Assembly: GCA_030621275.1 (NCBI GenBank)
Contig: JAUXHY010000004.1
Span: 1 to 16,802 of the forward strand
Direction of reading: 5' to 3'
DNA length: 16,802 nucleotides
DNA from: a bacterium
GTDB taxonomy: Bacteria > Fidelibacterota > Marinisomatia > Marinisomatales > JAHJCW01
Positions 9,541 through 16,802 of the stretch are shown here, one piece after another. Within the stretch, counting starts at the first letter, position 1, and every line of letters starts with the position of its first letter. The notes beneath the pieces are model-generated. The model was given only the letters and a program-made list of their open reading frames with translations, made no database searches and had not been told where the DNA came from. Position numbers and translations under genes: made by a program.

Positions 9541-10824
9541 ATGAATAAACGTATAGCACTCAAGACCATTGGATGTAAATTGAATTTTGCAGAAACCTCG
9601 ACTATATCTCGCGAATTTACAAGTCGAGGATTTGACATAGTGGATTTTAATAGCAAGGCAGATGTTTATATAATAAATACTTGTACTGTTACTGCAAATG
9701 CTGATAAGGATTGTAGAAAAGCAGTTCATCAAGCAAACAGGAACAATCCCAATGCTTTTGTTGCGATGGTTGGATGTTTTTCACAATTAAAACCTGAAGA
9801 AGCTAATTCGCTCGAGGGCGTCAGTGCGGTTTTAGGTAATGATGAGAAATATAATGTATTTGAATACTATCAAGATTTTACAAATAATATTGATGAATTT
9901 GAATATCATAGCCATATAGATGAACTAGATGAATTTCATTATTCGTATTCTGCGAAAGAAAGAACCAGGACTTTTCTAAAAGTTCAGGATGGATGTGACT
10001 ATGAATGTACATACTGTACAATTCCGTTAGCACGTGGGAAGAGCAGGAGTGATAATGTAGCAAATACGATGCAACAAGCGAGAGAAATCGCCAAAACGAG
10101 TACAAGAGAAATTGTATTAACCGGTGTGAATACCGGCGATTTTGGAAAAGGCACAAATGAATCGTTTTTTGATTTAATAAAAGAATTAGACAAATTAAAA
10201 GATATAGATCGCATTAGAATTTCATCAATTGAACCTAATCTATTAACCGCTGAAATGATTGATTTCATAGCAGAATCAAGGCTATTTGTACCGCATTTTC
10301 ACATTCCATTACAATCGGGGTCAAATAGAGTGTTGAAAGATATGCGCCGCCGGTACCGGCGTGAATTATTCGCTGAACGGGTAGATAAAATAAAAGCTGT
10401 TATGCCTGATTGTTGTATTGGTGTCGATGTAATAGTTGGATTTCCAACTGAGACTGAAAAAGATTTTCAAGAAACGTATGATTTCTTAAACAGTTTAGAT
10501 ATTTCATATTTACATGTGTTTTCATATTCCTCACGTGATAATACTAAAGCATTAGATTTCAAAAATATTGTTTCCCATCCTCAACGCAAAGAGCGAAGCA
10601 AAATCCTGCATGAATTATCAGATTCAAAGCAAAAAACATTTTATAATAAATTTATCGGACAAAAAAGAAAAGTGCTATTTGAATCGTATGTTGATGGTAA
10701 AATACAGGGACATACTGACAATTATATAAAAGTTATTTCTTCCGGGAACAAAGAATTAAAAAATACTATTGTTACAGTTAAGTTGATAGAAAACAATAAA
10801 TCCTTCACGGTTGGGCAGATTTGA
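9541..10824 (+). CDS. mtaB: tRNA t6A37 methylthiotransferase MtaB
   Basis: A radical-SAM methylthiotransferase that adds a methylthio group at C2 of N6-threonylcarbamoyladenosine-37 in ANN-decoding tRNAs. 427 residues from ATG 9541. The N-terminal domain binds one [4Fe-4S] cluster through C12, C48 and C79 (IGCKLN, NTCTVT, MVGCFS). The radical-SAM cluster motif CX3CX2C is at C152, C156, C159 (GCDYECTYC). Then come LTGVNTGDFG, SSIEP, HIPLQSGSNRVLKDMRRRY and GVDVIVGFPTE, which mark MtaB rather than MiaB or RimO. A C-terminal TRAM domain lies about 370-427. The start is chosen because MtaB proteins begin just before the 'KTIGCKLNFAE' block; ATG 9508 and TTG 9490 are in-frame alternatives. Its TGA overlaps the start of the following ABC-F gene. 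Confidence 0.95.
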   Translation: MNKRIALKTIGCKLNFAETSTISREFTSRGFDIVDFNSKADVYIINTCTVTANADKDCRKAVHQANRNNPNAFVAMVGCFSQLKPEEANSLEGVSAVLGNDEKYNVFEYYQDFTNNIDEFEYHSHIDELDEFHYSYSAKERTRTFLKVQDGCDYECTYCTIPLARGKSRSDNVANTMQQAREIAKTSTREIVLTGVNTGDFGKGTNESFFDLIKELDKLKDIDRIRISSIEPNLLTAEMIDFIAESRLFVPHFHIPLQSGSNRVLKDMRRRYRRELFAERVDKIKAVMPDCCIGVDVIVGFPTETEKDFQETYDFLNSLDISYLHVFSYSSRDNTKALDFKNIVSHPQRKERSKILHELSDSKQKTFYNKFIGQKRKVLFESYVDGKIQGHTDNYIKVISSGNKELKNTIVTVKLIENNKSFTVGQI

Positions 10825-12689
10825 TTCAATTAGATAATATATCAAAGGAATATCCGGACGGCGTTTTATTTAGCAATGTATCCTTGCTAATCAAGAAAAG
10901 TATGCGCATTGGCTTGGTTGGTCCAAACGGATCCGGCAAGACCACTCTTTTACGTTTGATGCTTGGTAAAGAATCCCCTGACGAGGGTACTGTTCAGAAA
11001 AATAAAGGACTTTCGATAGGTTATTTACCGCAAGATATTATCATTGGAACAAAGCGGTCAATACTTGATGAGGTGCTAAATTCTTTTCCTGAAATAAGAG
11101 AAATTGAAAACAAGATGGAGATTATTTCATCGGAAATCGCAAGTAATCCTACCGATACAAAGAAGCTAAAGATACTAGGAGATTTGCAACAACGATTTGA
11201 TAGTATTGGCGGTTGGACTATTGATAAAAAAGCCAAGGAAATACTAGGAGGTCTTGGATTTACAACAGATCAATTTCAAAGAGATATGGATACTTTCAGT
11301 GGTGGCTGGCGGATGCGTGTCGCTTTAGCGGGAATATTATTAAAAAACCCCGATGTATTATTTTTAGATGAACCCACAAACCATCTTGATTTAGATGCAA
11401 CATTATGGTTGGAGAGTTTTCTTTCAGATTGGAAAGGCAGCTTAGTAATGATTAGCCATGATAGGGAATTTCTAAATAAGTCCGTAAATCATATTGTTGA
11501 AATTGACCGTGTAAAAGTAATACTATATAAGGGTAATTATTCGAGCTACCGCAAGCAAAAACAAATACGAATAGAACAACAACAAGCTGCATATTCTAAT
11601 CAGCAAGATATGGTTGCGCAAACCAAGCGATTTATTGAGAGATTCCGTTATAAGAATACTAAGTCAAGACAGGTACAAAGCAAGATCAAGCAATTAGAAA
11701 AGTTAGAATTGATTGAAGAGCCTACCCAAAATAAAAAACGGATAAATATCAAGATACCGGTACCCGACAGGAGCCCCCTGAAAGTTGTCAGTTTAAAAAA
11801 TGTCAGTAAAAATTATGGTGATATTTCAGTCTATGATAATCTTAATATTGAAATAGAAAGAGGTCAGACGATTGGTTTAGTTGGTCATAACGGAGTAGGG
11901 AAATCCACTTTATTAAAAATGCTTGCCGGTGTTGAACCGATTTCATCCGGAACATTACGTCCTGGAAAAGATGTAACAATTGCTTATTTTGCTCAACATC
12001 AGTTAGAGATACTAAATCCTAATTCTACTGTATTTGAATCACTGCAAAGTGTATCAAGTGGTAGAAATGAATCTGAATTACGTAGCTATCTTGGTAGTTT
12101 TTTGTTTTCAGGTGATTCAGTTGATAAATTTGTTAAGGTACTTTCGGGAGGAGAAAAATCAAGGTTAGCATTAGCTAAAATGTTAATCCAACCTGCCAAT
12201 TTATTATTATTGGACGAACCCACAAACCACCTTGATATGGTTTCACGTGATGTAGTTGAAGCAGCATTAAAGAATTATACCGGTACAATCGTTTGTATTT
12301 CACACGACAGACATTTTCTAAATGAAATTACCAAGACCACCTATGATATTGGCAATGGTGGACTGGTTGCCTATTCCGGAAACTATGATTATTATATTTG
12401 GAAAAAGGAATCAAATGATGTTGGGGGTAAAAAACTTGAAAAAATTGAGAAACCAACGACTAAAAATAAGTCAAACTATAAAGAACAAAAAAAGATTGCC
12501 AATAGAATTAGAGTATTAAAACGAAAGCTTGGAGAGACGGAAGAACTATTGGAAAATATTAAAATTGATTTATTAAATCCTGATATAGCGAGCGATTTTG
12601 AAAAGATACAAGAATTGTTGGAGGAAGAGAAAAGACTAGAGGAATCATATTTCGTTTTATTAGAAGAATTGGAAGAGACAAGCCTTTAG
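10821..12689 (+). CDS. ABC-F family ATPase (Uup/YdiF-like), TTG start
   Basis: A soluble duplicated ABC ATPase that acts at the ribosome rather than in a membrane; 622 residues. Domain 1: Walker A GPNGSGKTT (34-42), signature FSGGWRMRVALAG (159-171), DEPTNHLD (183-190). The inter-domain linker 240-318 is charged, as is usual for the P-site tRNA-interaction motif. Domain 2: Walker A GHNGVGKST (355-363), signature LSGGEKSRLALAK (441-453), DEPTNHLD (465-472). The last 75 residues are a lysine/glutamate coiled coil like the C-terminal domain of Uup. The start is TTG, overlapping the mtaB stop as TTGA; no ATG is available until after residue 27, and the missing residues would remove the first conserved strand, so TTG is well supported. 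The overlap makes translational coupling with mtaB likely. Exact subfamily (Uup, YdiF or resistance-type) unresolved. Confidence 0.93.
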   Translation: MIQLDNISKEYPDGVLFSNVSLLIKKSMRIGLVGPNGSGKTTLLRLMLGKESPDEGTVQKNKGLSIGYLPQDIIIGTKRSILDEVLNSFPEIREIENKMEIISSEIASNPTDTKKLKILGDLQQRFDSIGGWTIDKKAKEILGGLGFTTDQFQRDMDTFSGGWRMRVALAGILLKNPDVLFLDEPTNHLDLDATLWLESFLSDWKGSLVMISHDREFLNKSVNHIVEIDRVKVILYKGNYSSYRKQKQIRIEQQQAAYSNQQDMVAQTKRFIERFRYKNTKSRQVQSKIKQLEKLELIEEPTQNKKRINIKIPVPDRSPLKVVSLKNVSKNYGDISVYDNLNIEIERGQTIGLVGHNGVGKSTLLKMLAGVEPISSGTLRPGKDVTIAYFAQHQLEILNPNSTVFESLQSVSSGRNESELRSYLGSFLFSGDSVDKFVKVLSGGEKSRLALAKMLIQPANLLLLDEPTNHLDMVSRDVVEAALKNYTGTIVCISHDRHFLNEITKTTYDIGNGGLVAYSGNYDYYIWKKESNDVGGKKLEKIEKPTTKNKSNYKEQKKIANRIRVLKRKLGETEELLENIKIDLLNPDIASDFEKIQELLEEEKRLEESYFVLLEELEETSL

Positions 12690-12746
12690 TTGATATATTT
12701 TGATTCACCCCTCTAAATCTGAGACCCACGCTAGGAAATATTATGT

Positions 12747-12775
12747 CCCCCTTTGGAGGGGGATTAAGGGGGAGG
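12747..12775. repeat. G/C-rich hairpin element of a dispersed intergenic repeat
   Basis: CCCCCT, loop TTGG, then AGGGGG, followed by ATTAAGGGGGAGG. The blocky G/C composition is unlike the AT-rich surroundings. I recall similar elements in intergenic regions of FCB-group genomes, but cannot check that here. It lies between convergent genes and could stop transcription from either side, though no T-run follows. Confidence 0.55.
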
Positions 12776-12780
12776 GATTA

Positions 12781-12807
12781 TGTCATTCTGAACAAAGTGA
12801 AGAATCT
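12781..12807. repeat. Second dispersed repeat unit (TCATTCTGA...AAGAATCT type)
   Basis: TGTCATTCTGAACAAAGTGA followed by AGAATCT, an imperfect palindrome with ATTCT/AGAAT arms. I recall closely related units scattered through intergenic DNA in FCB-group and related genomes. It is next to the C/G hairpin element, so the two may form one composite. Confidence 0.5.
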
Positions 12808-12818
12808 AAAATTGCTTT

Positions 12819-13442
12819 CTAATTTTTAATTCCTTTAGCTGCTTGAATTATTGCCTTTGACTGTCCAATAAGTGATTCAGCTCCTTTTCTGTGAAATTCA
12901 TCAAAAGTGTCAAAAAACCAGTTATAAGCGTTATCAACAATTTCTAAGTTTTTTTTACTAATATGAATATCCTTTAGAAATCTAGGATGGACAATTCTGT
13001 TTCGAATCTTAATTGTCTTTTCAAAATTGTCCCAATCTTCAGTTGTTTTATCAATTGATTCAAATACAAAATTTGTATAATTAAACATATCAAGCGCAAA
13101 AGTAACATTATCAGCAAAAGGTATTTTTTTAATCTTTTTTATTTTTTCGCCATTTTTAGAAACGATATAATATTCATTTAATTTTTTTAGTTTATTTTTT
13201 GACAATCCAAGATCTTGATATTTTTGTTCATTGAGTACATCTTTTTTCAAATAATTAATCATACTCTCAATGGTTTTAAAAGTTGTTATGATAAATAAAC
13301 TTTTCCAAACTTGCGAATGGTTTAGTTTTATGTACGATTTGACAAAATTCCTTTCCTTAATCATTAACAACATCAGTTTATAACTTGGTGTGTAAATCTC
13401 TCTTTCTTTGATGTCTATTGCCATCTTTCTTAGTTTATTCAT
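12819..13442 (-). CDS. Hypothetical protein with HEPN-like RNxxxH motif
   Basis: A 207-residue, lysine-rich helical protein that I do not recognise as a named family. It contains [13 protein letters not shown], where R147-N148-x3-H152 fits the R-X4-6-H motif of HEPN nucleases, and the C-terminal helices ([19 protein letters not shown]) fit the HEPN bundle. No signal peptide or membrane segment. The stop is in the convergent gap and the start region lies across the end of gcvP. I chose ATG 13442, which overlaps the last eight coding bases of gcvP and is preceded at very short spacing by GAGGAG; GTG 13466 and ATG 13424 are alternatives. No partner antitoxin (MNT or other) is visible beside it. 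RNA cleavage is an inference; a structural HEPN role is equally possible. Confidence 0.8.
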   Translation of the reverse strand: MNKLRKMAIDIKEREIYTPSYKLMLLMIKERNFVKSYIKLNHSQVWKSLFIITTFKTIESMINYLKKDVLNEQKYQDLGLSKNKLKKLNEYYIVSKNGEKIKKIKKIPFADNVTFALDMFNYTNFVFESIDKTTEDWDNFEKTIKIRNRIVHPRFLKDIHISKKNLEIVDNAYNWFFDTFDEFHRKGAESLIGQSKAIIQAAKGIKN

Positions 13443-16275
13443 ACTCCTCAATCGGCGGACAGGCACATACTAAATTTCTATCACCATAAGCATTGTCAAC
13501 CCGCCCGACAGACGGCCAAAACTTATTGTCCTTAAGCCATTCAGCAGGGTAAGCCGCCTGTTCGCGGGAATAAGGATGGTTCCAATTATCCGATGAAATT
13601 TCCTGCGCAGTATGTGGCGCATTTTTAAGGACGTTATCGGTTTTGTCTGCTTTGCCACTTTCAACATCTAAAATTTCTTGTTTAATTGAAATTAATGCTT
13701 CACAAAATCTGTCTAATTCCGCTTTTGATTCACTTTCGGTCGGCTCGATCATCAGTGTGCCCGGTACAGGGAAGGACATTGTGGGAGCGTGGTATCCGTA
13801 GTCCATTAAACGTTTGGCAACGTCTTCTTCGGTAATTCCCGATGTTTTGCGCAAAGGACGCAAATCAATTATGAACTCATGTCCAACTCGTCCTTTAACA
13901 CCGCGATAAAGTATAGGAAAATGTTCTTCCAATCGTTTTGCCATGTAATTGGCATTTAATATAGCAACTTGCGATGCATGGGTAAGTCCGGCGCCATTCA
14001 TTAGTGTTATGTATGCCCAAGAAATCGGTAATATATTAGCGCTGCCCCACGGCGCTGCCGATACCGCCGATGTTCCTTTTTCGTTATCAGTTTTAACAAC
14101 GCTGTGTTTTGGCAGAAAATCAGTAAGATGTTTGGTAACACAGATCGGACCCATTCCGGGACCGCCGCCACCGTGTGGAATTGCAAATGTTTTATGTAGA
14201 TTAATATGAATTACATCAGCGCCGAAATCCGCAGGGTAACAAAGCCCCACCATTGCGTTCAGGTTAGCGCCATCCATATAAACTTGTCCGCCATTTTTGT
14301 GAATGATGTCGCACATTTCACCGATTGCTTCTTCAAAGACACCGTGCGTAGATGGATAAGTAACCATAAACGCGGCCAAGCTCTGACTGTGCTGTTCTAC
14401 TTTGGTGCGTAAATCTGTGATATCTATATTACCATTATCATCACATTTGACAACGACAACCTTCATACCGGCCATTACAGAACTAGCTGGATTTGTTCCG
14501 TGAGCTGAGGCGGGAATTAAGCAAATATTACGTTGCGACTCACCATTATGATGATGGTATGCCCGAATTACCGTCAATCCGGTATACTCTCCTTGTGCTC
14601 CTGAATTTGGCTGCATAGAAACGGAAGGTAGTCCGGTTATTTCTTTTAAATAGTTCCCTAATTCCTCAATTATTTGCTGATATCCCTGTGCTTGTTCAAT
14701 TGGTGCAAACGGGTGTAACTCGGTGAATTCTGGTAAAGTTATTGGCATCATTTCAGATGCAGCATTTAGTTTCATGGTGCAGGAACCAAGCGGAATCATA
14801 CTAGTATTTAGTGACAAATCTTTCATCTCCAAACGATGCAAATAGCGCATCATTTCAGTTTCAGAATGATATAAATTAAAAGTAGGATGTGTTAAATAAT
14901 CCGATTCTCTTTTTAATGCAATTTTATTTTTTTGTTTAAGCTTAGTGTCATTCGCGTTCTTCGTGGTTAAAGTTTTTAGTATATCTGCGATATCTTTTTC
15001 AGTAGTTAATTCATCAACACTAATTCCAATATCGCCATTATCATAATATCTGAAGTTGATTTGTGATTCTTCGGCGGATTTGCATACTTCATCAGCGGAT
15101 TTTCCGCTTAATGATATTCTTAAGGTATCAAAATATGATTGAGTCAATATTTTATGACCAAGCTTGGAAATACCGTTTGCCAAAATATTTGTTTTTTGGT
15201 GAATCAATTCAGCAATTTGTTTTAGTCTTTCCGGTCCATGATAGACTGCATACATTCCTGCCATTATTGCTAACAATACCTGAGCGGTGCAAATATTTGA
15301 TGTTGCTTTCTCACGGCGGATGTGCTGCTCGCGTGTTTGTAACGCCATGCGATATGCTTCATTACCATGCCTGTCGACTGTTACACCAATCACCCGTCCG
15401 GGAATTTTGCGTTGAAATTTTTTATTAGCTGCGAGGTAGGCAGCATGTGGCCCACCGTATCCCATTGGTACGCCAAATCGTTGCGTATTGCCAATTGCGA
15501 CATCTGCGCCAAATTCCCCGGGCGGTGTCAACAATAATAAGCTCATGATATCAGCTGTTACAGCAACATAAATTCCTGAGTTATGGGCAGATTTACAGAA
15601 TTCAGTATAATCGAATATTTCACCATCGGTTGCTGGATACTGTACAAGCGCCCCAAAAACATTATCATTAAATTTAAAGGATTGATGGTCACTAATGATT
15701 AATTCAATTCCAAACGGAGCGGAGCGGGTTTTGAGTACATCAATTGTCTGTGGATGACAGCGTTCAGAGACAAAAAATACATTGCGGTCATTTTTTTTAA
15801 CTTCGCGGAAGAACATCGCCATCGCCTCGGCGGCGGCGGTTGCCTCATCTAATAGTGACGAATTTGCCAATGGTAAACCGGTTAGATCAGATATCATTGT
15901 TTGGAAAATAAGTAATGCTTCTAAGCGACCTTGAGAAATTTCCGCCTGATAGGGTGTATATTGGGTGTACCAACCGGGATTTTCTAAAATATTGCGCTGA
16001 ATTACAACTGGAACCTTTGTGCCGCAATATCCCTGCCCGATAAACGAACGGAATACTTTATTTTTAGCTGCAATCTTTTTTGCTAATTGTGCCAGATCAT
16101 GTTCGCTAATATTATTTTCAAGAGTAAGCGGTTTCTTACTTAAAATTGATTTTGGAATAGTCTCATTTACTAACGCTTCTATGGAATCTGAACCAAGAAC
16201 CTTTAGCATTTCGCTAATATCTTTTAGCGATGGACCTATATGGCGTGGAACAAATGAATCGATTGGTTTTGTCAT
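13435..16275 (-). CDS. gcvP: Glycine dehydrogenase (decarboxylating), P-protein, full length
   Basis: The PLP-containing P-protein of the glycine cleavage system, which decarboxylates glycine and passes the aminomethyl group to the lipoyl arm of H-protein. 946 residues, the usual length of the single-chain homodimer form, with no break. The N-terminal half starts [16 protein letters not shown], and [41 protein letters not shown] (about 78-118) is the conserved P-protein block. The C-terminal half has the PLP-binding lysine in [19 protein letters not shown] (lysine 695), with [17 protein letters not shown] and [10 protein letters not shown] before it and the AAPWGSA motif after. No gcvT, gcvH or lpd is in the window, so the rest of the system is encoded elsewhere. 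Upstream (16276-16414) is shared with a divergent peptidase gene. I saw no glycine riboswitch there. Confidence 0.98.
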   Translation of the reverse strand: MTKPIDSFVPRHIGPSLKDISEMLKVLGSDSIEALVNETIPKSILSKKPLTLENNISEHDLAQLAKKIAAKNKVFRSFIGQGYCGTKVPVVIQRNILENPGWYTQYTPYQAEISQGRLEALLIFQTMISDLTGLPLANSSLLDEATAAAEAMAMFFREVKKNDRNVFFVSERCHPQTIDVLKTRSAPFGIELIISDHQSFKFNDNVFGALVQYPATDGEIFDYTEFCKSAHNSGIYVAVTADIMSLLLLTPPGEFGADVAIGNTQRFGVPMGYGGPHAAYLAANKKFQRKIPGRVIGVTVDRHGNEAYRMALQTREQHIRREKATSNICTAQVLLAIMAGMYAVYHGPERLKQIAELIHQKTNILANGISKLGHKILTQSYFDTLRISLSGKSADEVCKSAEESQINFRYYDNGDIGISVDELTTEKDIADILKTLTTKNANDTKLKQKNKIALKRESDYLTHPTFNLYHSETEMMRYLHRLEMKDLSLNTSMIPLGSCTMKLNAASEMMPITLPEFTELHPFAPIEQAQGYQQIIEELGNYLKEITGLPSVSMQPNSGAQGEYTGLTVIRAYHHHNGESQRNICLIPASAHGTNPASSVMAGMKVVVVKCDDNGNIDITDLRTKVEQHSQSLAAFMVTYPSTHGVFEEAIGEMCDIIHKNGGQVYMDGANLNAMVGLCYPADFGADVIHINLHKTFAIPHGGGGPGMGPICVTKHLTDFLPKHSVVKTDNEKGTSAVSAAPWGSANILPISWAYITLMNGAGLTHASQVAILNANYMAKRLEEHFPILYRGVKGRVGHEFIIDLRPLRKTSGITEEDVAKRLMDYGYHAPTMSFPVPGTLMIEPTESESKAELDRFCEALISIKQEILDVESGKADKTDNVLKNAPHTAQEISSDNWNHPYSREQAAYPAEWLKDNKFWPSVGRVDNAYGDRNLVCACPPIEEYE

Positions 16276-16352
16276 AAAAATGTCTTTTTAATTTGATTAA
16301 ATTGTGTTTTTGCTCTGTAAAATTATGGCTGAATTTAGAACCTCTTTTTTGT

Positions 16353-16380
16353 TTGCGAAAACAAGATTAAAAGCTTTAAT
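16353..16380 (+). promoter_or_regulatory. Possible promoter for the M64 peptidase gene
   Basis: TTGCGA (16353-16358), a 16-base spacer, then TTTAAT (16375-16380). Both hexamers differ from consensus by one or two bases. A start near 16387 would leave a leader of about 28 bases. Confidence 0.3.
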
Positions 16381-16414
16381 GTAATACATAATAATAATTG
16401 GAATTGGAGATTTT

Positions 16415-16802
16415 ATGATATATCGTATTTTAATATTTATCTTATCTGTTGGGTTTTGTCAAAATATAATCTACAATGACTTTTTCACTGAAAATACACT
16501 ACGGTTTGATTATTTTCATAGCGGTGTAGCCGATACAGAACACATCAGTCTTGACGAACTACGTTTAGAAGGTGCTTGGGCAGGTAGTAAAACCAACTTA
16601 ATTGATGATATGCACTTGGGATTATACCGTTTTGAAGTAAACGATATAGAGTCAGAACAAATAATCTACGCCTATGCTTTTGCCAGTATTTTTGGCGAAT
16701 GGCAGACTACCGGCGAAGCTGCCGATGGTGTTTGGCGTACCATTCATGAATCACAGCGCTTTCCAGAACCGAGGCAACCGTTCCGATTAGTTCTGAAAAA
16801 AC
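16415..16802 (+). CDS. IgA peptidase M64-family protein, N-terminal part (runs off right edge)
   Basis: Only the first 129 codons are present, so the catalytic domain is outside the window. Residues 1 to about 16 are a signal peptide (MIYRILIFILSVGFCQ), so the protein is exported; a cysteine at 15 might be a lipobox, but the context VGFC is only partly suitable. The remainder matches the N-terminal domain of M64 peptidases: ENTLRFDYFHSG, ISLDELRLEGAWAG, NLIDDMHLGLYRFEV, SIFGEWQTTGEA and SQRFPEPRQPFRLVLKK. M64 enzymes are zinc peptidases; members from gut Bacteroidota and Clostridium cleave immunoglobulin A, but most environmental relatives have unknown substrates. Start ATG 16415 has GGAG six bases upstream (16406-16409). 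Confidence 0.78.
   Translation, partial: MIYRILIFILSVGFCQNIIYNDFFTENTLRFDYFHSGVADTEHISLDELRLEGAWAGSKTNLIDDMHLGLYRFEVNDIESEQIIYAYAFASIFGEWQTTGEAADGVWRTIHESQRFPEPRQPFRLVLKK

Noticed and set aside
12819..13442. A complete HEPN/MNT toxin-antitoxin pair
   Set aside because: No nucleotidyltransferase or other small partner gene lies on either side; the neighbours are gcvP and a repeat gap.
13949..16291. Several plus-strand open frames across gcvP
   Set aside because: They are antisense to a full-length, motif-complete P-protein and have no ribosome sites or family features.
16276..16414. A glycine riboswitch upstream of gcvP
   Set aside because: The gap is only 139 bases, AT-rich, and I see no conserved GGAGAG-type core or aptamer stems.

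Overview
The window is AT-rich bacterial DNA, densely coded, and most likely from a member of the FCB group (Bacteroidota, Ignavibacteriota, Neomarinimicrobiota or a relative). The evidence is a secreted protein ending in a type IX secretion sorting domain of the 'QNFPNPFNP ... LGREIVTLV' style, weak or absent Shine-Dalgarno sites at many genes, an M64-family peptidase start, and an intergenic composite repeat of a kind I remember from such genomes. The exact phylum cannot be fixed from the sequence alone.

Layout. Positions 1-3383 (minus strand) hold a SufS-like cysteine desulfurase followed by the NAD-dependent DNA ligase ligA, which runs off the left edge. Diverging from them is an Rrf2/IscR-type regulator with a conserved Cys3-His set (3487-3909), and a near-palindrome lies in the shared promoter gap. 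Next come a secreted beta-propeller protein with a T9SS C-terminal domain (3982-5133), a strong terminator, and a three-gene plus-strand unit: ABC ATPase, ABC-2 permease, and a LolA-like periplasmic protein (5215-7728). That unit abuts end to end a minus-strand group: a small membrane protein, an XRE regulator and an RssA-type patatin phospholipase (7729-9352). The AT-rich gap 9353-9540 carries a good minus-strand promoter with inverted repeats over it. The plus-strand pair mtaB (tRNA t6A methylthiotransferase) and an ABC-F ATPase overlap by 4 bases (9541-12689). A convergent gap follows with G/C-rich hairpin repeats. On the minus strand are gcvP (glycine decarboxylase, full length) and, overlapping its end, a protein with a HEPN-like RNxxxH motif. 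At the right edge a plus-strand gene begins whose product matches the N-terminal domain of IgA peptidase M64.

How the genes may work together. The window is mainly housekeeping (DNA ligation, sulfur or Fe-S metabolism, tRNA modification, ribosome-associated ABC-F, one-carbon metabolism) interspersed with envelope functions (export, T9SS cargo, phospholipase). The most interesting local logic is the candidate Fe-S-sensing regulator facing a cysteine desulfurase, the ABC exporter coupled to a LolA-like protein, the self-regulated XRE/membrane-protein/patatin group, and the HEPN-like gene appended to gcvP. I see no CRISPR array, tRNA, rRNA, prophage, transposase or clear defence island. No stretch longer than 300 bases lacks a gene.
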